Assembly: GCA_964367905.1 (NCBI GenBank)
Contig: CAYIZP010000001.1
Coordinates: forward strand, 92,495-156,494
DNA from: CAUPWF01 sp964367905
GTDB lineage: Bacteria > Bacillota > Clostridia > Lachnospirales > Lachnospiraceae
Length of the DNA stretch: 64,000 nucleotides
Reading direction: 5' to 3'
Shown here: positions 9,185-17,844 of the stretch, in pieces
How the letters are laid out: each line of letters begins with the position of its first letter
Numbering within the stretch: position 1 is the first letter of the stretch
Program-made: the position numbers and the translations under genes
The notes under the pieces: generated by a model
What the model was told of the DNA's origin: nothing
Databases searched by the model: none
What the model saw: the letters and a program-made list of their open reading frames with translations, nothing else

Positions 9185-9235
9185 AATTCCCGAAAGGGTT
9201 TACTATACATAAATTCGAAGAAAGGAGGAGAAGAG

Positions 9236-10273
9236 ATGCAGACAATGGACATGTTACAAGTGGCTCCAGCAGAACCAGCTTATCAGAACACAAAAACAGA
9301 AATGAAAAGCGACAAGGTTACGAACAATGACAAGACCAAGGATGGAGAAGAGTTCGGTGATTTAATGAAACAACAGTATGATGAAGAAATTGCGACGAAT
9401 GCGACAGTTTCTCAAGTGCAAAATACTGTGGTTGAAACGGTACTACCGAATCCAGAGGTGGCATTATGTGAAGCGGCAGTACAAGGTCTTGCAGCACAGT
9501 TACCACAGGCAGAGGGGACGGAGTCAAGTATAGCAACCATGATAGATGGGAGTGAAACGGCTTTAGATTCTGAGAGTGTATCATCATTGACAGCTGGACT
9601 GAATGTCGAAGGTACCGAGACAGGTATAGCGAAGACTGCGACAACTGTACAATCGACAGAGGTGAATTCAGAGAATAACCAAGCGGTGAATGCAGTGCCG
9701 ACTACGGAGACAGCGGAATCTACGAATACAAAGTCTAATGGACAAGATGTAGAATCTGGAGAGTCAGAATTGATGAATCAGACCGTACCGACTGGAAATG
9801 AAGTAAAAGAATCATCAGCATTCCAGCGTTCATTTGGAATCGGAGCTGGCATTCAAACTTCGTCAAGTGGAGAAACAGCGAAGGCAGTACCATTATCACA
9901 GGTACATGAGGAAATCTTATCCAATATTGCTCAGGGCAAAGATGACTTCGAGATTCAACTTGCACCGAGAAATCTAGGCGAGTTGGCGATTCAAGTTTCG
10001 TACGAAGGTGGAAAGGCCGTGTTATCTATCGTGTGTTCCGATCCAGAGACCATGCAGTTATTGGCAGGAAGCTCAGGAGAGTTAGCGACAATCATTGAAT
10101 CGAGAACAGGAACCCAGACACAGGTAGTAGTAGATCATCCACCACAAGATTATACACAGCAACATCAGGAAAAAGATGGAAATGCGAATCAGCAGGGACA
10201 AGAAGAGCAGAAAAAAAATAGCAAGAGTGAAACCAATGATTTTCTACAGCAATTGCGACTAGGAATTGCATGA
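9236..10273 (+). CDS. fliK: Flagellar hook-length control protein FliK
   Basis: A 345-residue protein with a long low-complexity Thr/Glu/Ser/Val-rich ruler region (about 1-225). The C-terminal hook-length domain follows, with the diagnostic LAPRNLGELAIQV near residue 241 and a Gln-rich tail. FliK measures the hook and triggers the export switch in FlhB. A strong GGAGGAG site precedes the ATG. Its place between fliJ and flgD is canonical. Confidence 0.9.
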   Translation: MQTMDMLQVAPAEPAYQNTKTEMKSDKVTNNDKTKDGEEFGDLMKQQYDEEIATNATVSQVQNTVVETVLPNPEVALCEAAVQGLAAQLPQAEGTESSIATMIDGSETALDSESVSSLTAGLNVEGTETGIAKTATTVQSTEVNSENNQAVNAVPTTETAESTNTKSNGQDVESGESELMNQTVPTGNEVKESSAFQRSFGIGAGIQTSSSGETAKAVPLSQVHEEILSNIAQGKDDFEIQLAPRNLGELAIQVSYEGGKAVLSIVCSDPETMQLLAGSSGELATIIESRTGTQTQVVVDHPPQDYTQQHQEKDGNANQQGQEEQKKNSKSETNDFLQQLRLGIA

Positions 10274-10300
10274 GAGTCATAAAAGAAAGGACGAGAAGAT

Positions 10301-10807
10301 ATGCCAGTAGAAGGAGTATATAACAGTTCGGCTGCAATACAGCAGAATGCACAGACCCCATCTGGATCAGCTACCATTGATATGGAAGATTTTTATAATC
10401 TAATGGCGGCACAGATGAAGTATCAGGATATGGATAATCCCATGGATACAGCCGCAATGCTGGATCAGATGGTACAGACACAGATGATTACGGCCATCAC
10501 AGAGATGACATCCATGAACCTAACATCCTATGCAACATCCATGACAGGACAAACGGTTACAGTTGCAGAACTAGATATGAACGGTGCATACACAGGGAAA
10601 AACACAACCGGTATTGTAGAAGGAGTAATCCTCGGTGACAATCCAATTCTCTTTATCAATGGAAATCCATATGAATTGTCACAGGTTGTTTCGTTAGGTA
10701 CTGTACCTGAGCCCGAGACAGATGATAGTACCACAGACGGAAGTACAGAGGGTGATGATACCACAACGGATGGAACAACAGAAAGTGAAGGGACAGAGAC
10801 ACCGTAG
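10301..10807 (+). CDS. flgD: Flagellar hook cap protein FlgD
   Basis: A protein of 168 residues with the FlgD core (MEDFYNLMAAQMKYQDMDNPMD, near residues 28-49, then the Met/Thr-rich helix). It caps the growing hook. The C-terminal FlgD Ig-like/FnIII domains of proteobacterial forms are largely absent; instead the last 30 residues are a Thr/Asp/Gly/Ser/Glu low-complexity tail. Short FlgD proteins are usual in Firmicutes. Confidence 0.92.
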   Translation: MPVEGVYNSSAAIQQNAQTPSGSATIDMEDFYNLMAAQMKYQDMDNPMDTAAMLDQMVQTQMITAITEMTSMNLTSYATSMTGQTVTVAELDMNGAYTGKNTTGIVEGVILGDNPILFINGNPYELSQVVSLGTVPEPETDDSTTDGSTEGDDTTTDGTTESEGTETP

Positions 10808-10853
10808 GTGGAATGTTAGATGAACAACGAAGATAGAAAAGTAGGTGAGAATG

Positions 10854-11222
10854 ATGTCAATACAAAATTTATCTGGGGTTCATGAACTAAAACTGAGACA
10901 CGATATACAGATGCAGAAGTCATCTGGAGGTCAGAGTTTTTCGGAAGTCTTAAATCAAGGCTTAGAAGAAGGTGTGAAATTCTCAAAGCATGCAATGAAT
11001 CGCATGAATGAGAGAGGTGTTGAGTTCTCAGATACATTGAAACAAGATTTAAATAGTGCAATCGAGAAAGCACGAGAAAAAGGTGCAAAAGATGTGGTTA
11101 TCATATCGCCAGATAGCGCATTTATCGTCAATGTACCGAACAACACAGTAATCACAACGATGAATTCCTCAGAGATGAAGGACAATATATTTACAAATAT
11201 AGACAGCGCAGTGATACTATAG
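10854..11222 (+). CDS. Flagellar operon protein (TIGR02530 type)
   Basis: A protein of 122 residues with the pattern FSKHAMNRMNERGVEFSDTL followed by an ISPDSAFIVNVPNNTVIT stretch, which defines the small flagellar operon protein found between flgD and flgE in Firmicutes. Its function is unknown; the position implies hook assembly. The ATG at 10854 fits AGGTG at 10843-10847; the adjacent ATG at 10851 is too close. Confidence 0.8.
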   Translation: MSIQNLSGVHELKLRHDIQMQKSSGGQSFSEVLNQGLEEGVKFSKHAMNRMNERGVEFSDTLKQDLNSAIEKAREKGAKDVVIISPDSAFIVNVPNNTVITTMNSSEMKDNIFTNIDSAVIL

Positions 11223-11320
11223 CCGGACCATTTTAGGAGGCTATGAACTTCTATCCGAATGATAGAAGAACAAAACACGAAATATTTCAATGATAATTGT
11301 TAAAACAAAAAGGAGACAAA

Positions 11321-12280
11321 ATGGTTAAATCAATGTTTGCAGCAATCTCAGGATTGCGTTCACATCAATCGAAAATGGATGTTATCAGTAATAACATCGC
11401 TAACGTAAACACATGGGCATACAAGACACGTAGCGCAAACTTTCAAGATGCCATGTACCAGAATGTAGTACAGAGTACAAATGGAGATATAGATGAAGGT
11501 GGGCTCGGTGGAGTAAACAGTTCTCAATTGGGTTATGGGGTAAATGTAGGATCAATCTCTACAAATTTCGCAGCTGGTAGCTGGTCATATACTGGATATG
11601 GGTTAAATTGTATGATCGATGGAACAGGTTTCTTTATCGTAGGACCGATGTCAACAGCAGCTATACCATCGGACACGCTAGCAACATCACAATTAAATCT
11701 CTCTAGAGTAGGATTGTTTACCACAGATGGAAATGGGTACTTTCTAGATGATACTGGAAACTATGTCTATGGGTTTGCACCAACTACGCCAACAGATCCT
11801 GCAACTGCATATGATACGGCTAATTTAACACCGATTCAGATTCCAGTAGATCCTACTGCAGCACCAACTGAGGATACAAACAATGATGGTAGTATAGATG
11901 CAGGAGATGAATCAACAACACGTTATGCCGTTCAAACCGTTCGTATAGCAAACGATGGTACCGTAGTTGGTATTACTACAGATGCGAAGGAAATTATGAT
12001 TGGTAAGTTAGCAGTTGCTTCGGTAGAGAATCCAAATGGTTTGGTTCAAAAGTCAGGATATCTATATGAGATTGGTGACAATGCGGGACAAGTAGATGCA
12101 ATTGAGACTGTGGGTTCTACTACGGGTAATATTATGAGTGGTTACTTGGAGATGTCGAACGTAGACCTAGCAACAGAGATTGCAAATATGATTACGACAC
12201 AGAGAGGTTATCAAGCGAACTCAAAGATTATTACAGTTACAGACGAGATGCTTGAGCAATTGGTTAACATGAAGCGTTAG
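11321..12280 (+). CDS. flgE: Flagellar hook protein FlgE
   Basis: A 319-residue hook subunit. The N-terminal rod-family motif SNNIANVNTWAYKTRSANFQ (about residues 24-43) and the C-terminal helix with SNVDLATEIANMITTQRGYQ and ITVTDEMLEQLVNMKR are diagnostic. The N-terminal motif reads NTWAYK, where most homologues have NTTGYK. AAAAAGGAG lies 5-6 nt before the ATG at 11321. It is short for a hook protein, so it probably lacks an outer domain. Confidence 0.9.
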   Translation: MVKSMFAAISGLRSHQSKMDVISNNIANVNTWAYKTRSANFQDAMYQNVVQSTNGDIDEGGLGGVNSSQLGYGVNVGSISTNFAAGSWSYTGYGLNCMIDGTGFFIVGPMSTAAIPSDTLATSQLNLSRVGLFTTDGNGYFLDDTGNYVYGFAPTTPTDPATAYDTANLTPIQIPVDPTAAPTEDTNNDGSIDAGDESTTRYAVQTVRIANDGTVVGITTDAKEIMIGKLAVASVENPNGLVQKSGYLYEIGDNAGQVDAIETVGSTTGNIMSGYLEMSNVDLATEIANMITTQRGYQANSKIITVTDEMLEQLVNMKR

Positions 12281-12316
12281 TAATTAGCAATTAAAAGTTT
12301 GGTAAAAGAAAAATAG

Positions 12317-12349
12317 GATAGTGTGAGAAATAAAATTTTTCACACTATC
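12317..12349 (+). other. Hairpin in the flgE-flbD intergenic region
   Basis: Arms 12317-12331 and 12335-12349 pair over 15 bp, with one G-U pair and an AAA loop. No U-run follows on the plus strand, so it is more like an mRNA-stabilising or processing element between hook and motor genes than a terminator. Confidence 0.55.
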
Positions 12350-12373
12350 ATTGAGAAAGGGATGGTTATTAGT

Positions 12374-12577
12374 ATGATAGAATTAACGAAGTTAAATGAC
12401 GAATTGATTTTAATCAATCCTGCTCAGATTGAATATGTAGAGTTTATTCCAGAATCGAAGATTATCATGATGAATGGAAGATACCACATTGTGAAGGAAG
12501 ATAAAAATCAGATTGCAGAGAGGGTTATTTATTTTCAGAATCGATGTAATGATGGAATTAAGGCTTGGAAGGAGTAA
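12374..12577 (+). CDS. flbD: FlbD-family flagellar protein
   Basis: A small protein of 67 residues (MIELTKLNDELILINPAQIE...) that matches the FlbD/YlzI family found in Firmicute flagellar operons between flgE and motA or fliL. The biochemical role is not established. In-frame starts at 12323 and 12362 exist, but family alignment favours the ATG at 12374. Its leader shares 17 nt with a sequence at about 52,003. Confidence 0.85.
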   Translation: MIELTKLNDELILINPAQIEYVEFIPESKIIMMNGRYHIVKEDKNQIAERVIYFQNRCNDGIKAWKE

Positions 12578-12583
12578 TTTGTT

Positions 12584-13387
12584 ATGGATTTTACAACAAT
12601 TTTTGGTATAATACTAGGGGCGGCACTTATTATTGTATCCATCTTCATGGGTGGAGATCTTATGAGTTTCGTGGATCCACAAAGTATTATGATTGTAATC
12701 GGTGGTACGCTGGCAGCGGTAATCGCTAGTTATCCGCTTCCGATGTTATTGAACACATTTAAACATTTTAAGAAGCTATTATCAGGAAAACAATTCAAGG
12801 TGGAGCCAACAATCGAGTCGATTGTGGAGTTTGCTCAACTAGCTAGAAAGAATGGACTACTTGCATTAGAGGAGCAAGCGAATGCGCTAACAGACCCATT
12901 CTTCAAGCAAGGGATTATGTTGGTAGTAGATGCTATGGAAGCAGATAAGATTCGCGAGATGCTAGAGAGTACAGTTGAGAGCATGGATAAGCGTCATGAT
13001 GATGAGGCGGGAATGTATGATAAGGCAGCGGCGTTTGCACCGGCCTTTGGTATGATTGGTACTCTAATCGGTTTGATTAACATGTTGGCAAGCATGGACT
13101 TATCGGCAGGATCATCATCAAATCTAGGAGCCTCCATGTCCGTAGCCCTTGTTACAACACTCTATGGTTGTATCTTGGCGAACTTGATCTTCATGCCGAT
13201 TGCGAAGAAGTTGAGAGTGCGGAACGAAGAGGAATTATTGTATAAGCAAATTATTATCGAAGGTGTATTAGGAATCCAAGCCGGCGAAAACCCTAAGAAC
13301 CTGAAGGAGAAGTTAGTATCGTTGCTACACGAGAAGAAGAAAGAGAAGATTTTGAACACTGAGAGCAAGGGTGGAGACGATAAATAA
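12584..13387 (+). CDS. motA: Flagellar stator protein MotA
   Basis: A 267-residue protein with four membrane helices: two near the N-terminus (residues 3-50) and two in the C-terminal half with the conserved PAFGMIGTLIGLINML. With MotB it forms the ion-conducting stator. The cytoplasmic loop between helices 2 and 3 is charged, as in the family. It is followed 13 nt later by motB. Confidence 0.95.
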   Translation: MDFTTIFGIILGAALIIVSIFMGGDLMSFVDPQSIMIVIGGTLAAVIASYPLPMLLNTFKHFKKLLSGKQFKVEPTIESIVEFAQLARKNGLLALEEQANALTDPFFKQGIMLVVDAMEADKIREMLESTVESMDKRHDDEAGMYDKAAAFAPAFGMIGTLIGLINMLASMDLSAGSSSNLGASMSVALVTTLYGCILANLIFMPIAKKLRVRNEEELLYKQIIIEGVLGIQAGENPKNLKEKLVSLLHEKKKEKILNTESKGGDDK

Positions 13388-13400
13388 GGAGACACGATAG

Positions 13401-14231
13401 ATGAAGAAGAAAAATAAAGTCGAGGGTGGCGCCGACTGGATGGGCACCTATGGTGACATGGTTACGTTGCTACTATGTTTCTTCGTACTTTTGTATTCCA
13501 TATCGTCTGTAGACCAGACAAAATGGGAGAATCTTGTTAAGAGTATGAATCCTGAAGCTGCGGAAGTGTCACAGATTGTAACAGATGAATTGTCCGATTC
13601 CCAAGGAACCAACAATATTGCTGGGGGGAATGAGGCGGATATAGACGAGCAGTTTGATGAGATGTATGATAATCTAATCGATTTGAAAGAACAGAATCCA
13701 AACCTATCAGAGGTAGAGATTACAAAGGGAGATGGATATCAGTTTATTAGTTTTAGCGATAGTGTGTTTTTTAATGCTGATAGTTATGTATTATTGGATG
13801 AGGGGAAGACGGTTTTGGACGCATTTTCGGGTGTGTTTAGTGAATCATCAGAGGCGATAGCAGAAATCCAAGTATTGGGACATACTTCACAAGCCACACC
13901 AGACATTCCCAATGAAGTTATGACAGATAGACTATTGTCGGCGTCGCGTTCGGCGGTAGTAGTAGCCTATATTCAGGAGAAGAGTATCATTGACCCAGAA
14001 AGGTTAGTAAGTCTTGGATATGGACAGTTTAGACCGATTGCTTCATTTGATACGAGGGAAGATAGAGCGTTGAATCGTAGAGTTGAGATTATGATTACAC
14101 AGACAGGTGCAGAGATTCAGACCTTGGAAGAATATTATGATCAGATCTATGAGGAGCGGGACAATCCAGAAGCAGATGCAAGTGAAGATACAGCAGCTTC
14201 GGATACAAGTGAAGAGACACCAGAGGAATAA
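13401..14231 (+). CDS. motB: Flagellar stator protein MotB
   Basis: A protein of 276 residues. A single N-terminal membrane helix contains the ion-binding aspartate at residue 19 (TYGDMVTLLLCFFVLLYS). The OmpA-like peptidoglycan-binding domain occupies about 150-245 (GHTS..., RLLSASRSAVVVAYI, ALNRRVEIMI). The C-terminal 30 residues are acidic and low complexity. fliL, which usually follows motB, is missing; fliM follows directly. Confidence 0.95.
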   Translation: MKKKNKVEGGADWMGTYGDMVTLLLCFFVLLYSISSVDQTKWENLVKSMNPEAAEVSQIVTDELSDSQGTNNIAGGNEADIDEQFDEMYDNLIDLKEQNPNLSEVEITKGDGYQFISFSDSVFFNADSYVLLDEGKTVLDAFSGVFSESSEAIAEIQVLGHTSQATPDIPNEVMTDRLLSASRSAVVVAYIQEKSIIDPERLVSLGYGQFRPIASFDTREDRALNRRVEIMITQTGAEIQTLEEYYDQIYEERDNPEADASEDTAASDTSEETPEE

Positions 14232-14266
14232 AACCTAAAAATTGGGATAGGAACAGGAGTAAAGAT

Positions 14267-15301
14267 ATGGCAGATGTATTATCACAAAGTCAGATTGATG
14301 AATTGTTGAAGTCCATGAGTGCAGGAGGAGACGCCGAAGATAAGGCAGAAGAAAAAGTCGAGTCGAAGGAAGAACAAACATGGAAGACATATGATTTTAG
14401 CAGTCCAAAGAAATTCACAAAGGATCGATTGAGATTGCTTAAGAGCATATATGACAATTATGCGAGGTTGACTACCTTGCACCTCAATGGAATACTGCGA
14501 AGCGTTTGCGAGGCAGAGATTTATACCGTTGAAGAACAAAAATATATGGAATTTAACAATATGTTAAATGATAATGATGTTGTGATGACGATGAATATCA
14601 AGATATTGGATGAAGTTGGAAGCTTGCCAATCTTGTTCCATGTCAGTCAGAATGTTATGATATCTATGATTGATCGAATGTTAGGTGGAAACGGTGAAGA
14701 GGAAGAATTAGAATCAGATTACTCCTATACAGAGATAGAGACAGTGTTGTATAATACGATTATGGACTATTTTGTGAACATGACACTAGAAGCTTGGGGG
14801 GCACATCTGAAAATCACCATGGTGGATAAGAAGATGGATGATAACCCAGCCCTATCACAGGATATCAGTTTAGATGAACCTGTTGTGATTGTATTGATGA
14901 ATCTCAATGTGGAGGGAGTACAAGGGATTTTAACCGTATGTATTCCAGGAACCTTGTTGATTGATTTCTTCTCGGGCATAGAGAAGAGAAGATACGTGGA
15001 TACAGGTTATAGTGAACAGGCAGTTGCCAATAGAGACAAGATTATGGAGAAGTTAAATATTAGTTCTCTAGAAGTCAAGGCAATGCTGGGCGATATCACA
15101 TTGAATTTAGAGGACTTGTATAACATGCAACCAGGTGATATTATAGACTTGAACAAACCAAAAGATACCAATGTGGTTGTGATGGTAGAAGAGCAACCGT
15201 GGTTTGAAGGCAAACTTGGTGTGTTTAATAAGTACAAGACAGTCCAAATTGATAAGCGTATCGCAGAGGAAACAGTAGAGAAGGAAACAATAGCAAATTA
15301 A
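14267..15301 (+). CDS. fliM: Flagellar motor switch protein FliM
   Basis: A 344-residue protein. The N-terminal CheY-P binding peptide LSQSQIDELLKSM is followed by an acidic linker, the CheC-like middle domain (about 45-230, with MLGGNGEEEELE) and the C-terminal SpoA domain (about 255-330). It forms the switch ring with FliG and FliY. The stop codon lies inside a 22-bp palindrome. Confidence 0.95.
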   Translation: MADVLSQSQIDELLKSMSAGGDAEDKAEEKVESKEEQTWKTYDFSSPKKFTKDRLRLLKSIYDNYARLTTLHLNGILRSVCEAEIYTVEEQKYMEFNNMLNDNDVVMTMNIKILDEVGSLPILFHVSQNVMISMIDRMLGGNGEEEELESDYSYTEIETVLYNTIMDYFVNMTLEAWGAHLKITMVDKKMDDNPALSQDISLDEPVVIVLMNLNVEGVQGILTVCIPGTLLIDFFSGIEKRRYVDTGYSEQAVANRDKIMEKLNISSLEVKAMLGDITLNLEDLYNMQPGDIIDLNKPKDTNVVVMVEEQPWFEGKLGVFNKYKTVQIDKRIAEETVEKETIAN

Positions 15302-15310
15302 TTTGCTATT
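15289..15310 (+). other. Palindrome over the fliM stop codon
   Basis: A perfect 22-bp palindrome (AATAGCAAATT and its complement) spans the fliM stop. It can form a 9-bp stem with a small loop in mRNA. It is followed by AT-rich sequence without a long U-run, so it is at most a weak terminator, at the junction where the displaced cheY-flgC-fliY block begins. Confidence 0.5.
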
Positions 15311-15358
15311 TATATAAATAAAACAATAAACAAAAATAAATGAAAAGAGGGTAATAAA

Positions 15359-15718
15359 ATGGCAAAAATTATGGTAGTTGATGACGCAGCATTTATGAGA
15401 ATGATGATAAAAGACGCACTAGTAAAGGGCGGATATGACAATGTAATCGAAGCGTCAGATGGAGAACAGGCAGTAAATACATATAAGGCAGAAAAGCCAG
15501 ATTTAGTATTATTAGACATTACTATGCCAAATAAAAATGGATTAGAAGCATTGAAAGAAATCAAAGAGTTTGATGCCAATGCAGCAGTAATTATGTGTTC
15601 AGCGATGGGACAAGAAGCGATGGTAATCGATGCAATTAAATCAGGAGCAAAAGACTTTATCGTGAAGCCATTCAAGGCAAATCGTGTCGTAGATGCAGTA
15701 GCTAAGATAATCGGCTAG
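15359..15718 (+). CDS. cheY: Chemotaxis response regulator CheY
   Basis: A protein of 119 residues made of one receiver domain. The acidic pocket is D8-D9, the phospho-acceptor is D53, the switch residue is S81 and the conserved lysine is K103 (in IVKPF). CheA phosphorylates it and it then binds FliM/FliY to change motor bias. Here it lies between fliM and the displaced flgC. Confidence 0.93.
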   Translation: MAKIMVVDDAAFMRMMIKDALVKGGYDNVIEASDGEQAVNTYKAEKPDLVLLDITMPNKNGLEALKEIKEFDANAAVIMCSAMGQEAMVIDAIKSGAKDFIVKPFKANRVVDAVAKIIG

Positions 15719-15733
15719 ACTTGGAGGTAATAT

Positions 15734-16168
15734 ATGGCGTTTTTAGATTCTTTGAATATTAGTGCGTCTGGTATGACTGCACAGAGATTAAGACTTGATG
15801 TTGCATCCGATAATATTGCAAATATCGAGACGACTAGAACAGAGGATGGCACACCATATCAGAGAAAGATGGTGGTTCTTGAATCACAAGAGAAAGACTT
15901 TCAGACAATATTAAATGGAGAGGTCCAGATGCAAAGTGGCGGTGGGGTGAAGGCGACTCAGATTATAGAAGATGATACTGAGTTGAAATGGGTTTACGAC
16001 CCGGAGCATCCTGATGCAGATGAAGATGGATATGTACGAATGCCGAATGTGGATTTAGTAAAGGAAACAACAGATGCAATGGCAGCTACAAGAGCATATG
16101 AGGCAAATATTACAGCATTTAATGCACTAAAATTGATGGCAGAGAAGGCTTTGGAAGTTGGAAGATAA
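15734..16168 (+). CDS. flgC: Flagellar basal-body rod protein FlgC (displaced)
   Basis: A protein of 144 residues starting MAFLDSLNISASGMTAQRLRLDVASDNIANIETTRT, with a C-terminus of MPNVDLVKETTDAMAATRAYEANITAFNALK, both diagnostic of FlgC. In nearly all Firmicute fla operons it lies between flgB and fliE; here it is 12 kb downstream between cheY and fliY. AGGAGG-type spacing (TTGGAGG) precedes the ATG. Confidence 0.95.
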   Translation: MAFLDSLNISASGMTAQRLRLDVASDNIANIETTRTEDGTPYQRKMVVLESQEKDFQTILNGEVQMQSGGGVKATQIIEDDTELKWVYDPEHPDADEDGYVRMPNVDLVKETTDAMAATRAYEANITAFNALKLMAEKALEVGR

Positions 16169-16227
16169 AGATTAGAAACTAAGAAACATACAAGCTTTTG
16201 TGCGTATCGGAAAGAGAGTAATGATTA

Positions 16228-17484
16228 ATGGATGCAAGAAATTTAAATGCAATTGAAATCGATGCGATAGGAGAAATACTTAATATCAGTTTTGGTGCCG
16301 CTTCTACAGCAGTTTCCAAGATGTTAGATATTAAAGCTGATATAACGATTCCCTCTGTAAGAATGCAGGAAAAAGGCGATTCGGAGTACCTTGGAATCGA
16401 GCCAGCCGTTGCGGTAGAAATCGAACATGATGAGGGATTATTTGGGAAAAATGTAATGATTCTCAAGAGTGATGATGCTCGAAAAATTGTAGGATTACTT
16501 ATGGGAATGGAAATTCCACCTGAAGAATTTTCTTTCGATGAATTGACGATGAGTGCAGTCGGTGAGGTTATGAATCAGATGATGGGAGCATCAGCGACAG
16601 TATTATCAGAGTTATTAGAAATGGTGGTAAATATTTCACCGCCAGCAGTTTCGCCTGTTGAGAAACCAGGTGAGCTTCTAAATAGATATTATGATGAGGC
16701 AGTGCCAAAAGTAGAGATAGAATTTACAATGACCTTAGGTGAAGAGGTGGCATGTACGATGATGTATTTATTGCCAGTGGATTTAGCGAAGGATGTTGTG
16801 AGTAAATTCTATGAGAAGAACATGCCAGAAGGTAGTTCTCAGGAAGAAATTGTAAAAGAGGAGAGTGCCATGAGCCAAGTAAGTACTGACAATGAAGTTG
16901 CATCGGTAGTTGAGCCTGTTGTGTCGGCTCCAGAACCAGTGGCAGTACCTCAGCCAGTTATGGAAGCACAACCAGTCGTTGCACCTCAACCAGTCGCTAC
17001 ACCACAGCCAGTTATGGAATCACAAGTAGCAGTTGCACCAGTGCAACCAGCGGTATCGGGGGATATCAATAACACATTGGCACAGATGATGGATTTGATG
17101 AAAGTTCAGATGGAGATGACACAGAATCAAATGATGCAGATGAGTAATCAAAAGCAAGAGAACAAGAAGATTCGAAGCACATCTGCAGTGGGAGCTAGTT
17201 TAAAACAAACTGCAGTGGATACAGAGTCAGATGCAAATCTTGATCTTGTGATGGGGGTTCCAGTAGAAGTTTCGGTAGAGATTGGAAGAACGAAGAAATT
17301 AGTGAAAGAAGTGTTAGAGTTAAATAAAGGATCATTGGTCGTGCTAGATAAGCTGACCGGTGAGCATATTGATTTGTATGTAAACGGACAATGTATTGCA
17401 CAGGGTGATGTCGTTGTTGTAGATGATAATTTCGGGATCAGGATTACCGAGATATTATCAAGAGACATTCCAATGATAGATTAG
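16228..17484 (+). CDS. fliY: Motor switch phosphatase FliY (FliN-type)
   Basis: A 418-residue protein. Residues 1-200 are a CheC-like phosphatase domain with both active-site signatures intact (E16...N19 and E113...N116), predicted to dephosphorylate CheY-P at the motor. A Pro/Val/Gln-rich linker follows (about 225-280, degenerate APQPV/PQPVME repeats) with a Met/Gln-rich helix. The C-terminal SpoA/FliN domain (about 335-418) builds the C-ring. This fusion is typical of Firmicutes. Confidence 0.94.
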   Translation: MDARNLNAIEIDAIGEILNISFGAASTAVSKMLDIKADITIPSVRMQEKGDSEYLGIEPAVAVEIEHDEGLFGKNVMILKSDDARKIVGLLMGMEIPPEEFSFDELTMSAVGEVMNQMMGASATVLSELLEMVVNISPPAVSPVEKPGELLNRYYDEAVPKVEIEFTMTLGEEVACTMMYLLPVDLAKDVVSKFYEKNMPEGSSQEEIVKEESAMSQVSTDNEVASVVEPVVSAPEPVAVPQPVMEAQPVVAPQPVATPQPVMESQVAVAPVQPAVSGDINNTLAQMMDLMKVQMEMTQNQMMQMSNQKQENKKIRSTSAVGASLKQTAVDTESDANLDLVMGVPVEVSVEIGRTKKLVKEVLELNKGSLVVLDKLTGEHIDLYVNGQCIAQGDVVVVDDNFGIRITEILSRDIPMID

Positions 17485-17493
17485 GAGCAGTTT

Positions 17494-17844
17494 ATGATTC
17501 AGAGCATACTGAGTGCGGTCGTTACTTTGGGTGTGGTAGTCCTAATCCTATTTCTAGCATATTATTGCACGAGATTTATAGGAAGAATGGGTATTGCGCG
17601 CGGAAATACGAAATACATGAAGATAATAGATCGAATGAATCTAAGTCAGGACAAGTCAATTGCGATTGTGCAAATCGGAGAAAAATATATATTGACTGGA
17701 GTTTCATCTGCTGGAATTAGTTTACTCAAAGAACTATCTGAGGAGGACTTGGTACAGTTAAACAATGATATGGATTCTCCGCAAGAAGTCCTAGATTTCA
17801 AGACCGTGATTGATAAGATTCGAAAGAGAGATACGAAGAGATGA
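17494..17844 (+). CDS. fliO: Flagellar biosynthesis protein FliO
   Basis: A protein of 116 residues with one N-terminal membrane helix (about 4-26) and a small cytoplasmic beta domain (MKIIDRMNLSQDKSIAIVQIGEKYILTGVS), the FliO/FliZ pattern. It aids assembly of the FliP ring. The stop overlaps the fliP start by 4 nt (ATGA). Confidence 0.9.
   Translation: MIQSILSAVVTLGVVVLILFLAYYCTRFIGRMGIARGNTKYMKIIDRMNLSQDKSIAIVQIGEKYILTGVSSAGISLLKELSEEDLVQLNNDMDSPQEVLDFKTVIDKIRKRDTKR

Noticed and set aside
16900..17060. Repetitive DNA (CAGCCAGT-like units) suggesting a tandem repeat element
   Set aside because: It encodes the in-frame Pro/Val/Gln-rich linker of FliY and is a normal low-complexity linker.
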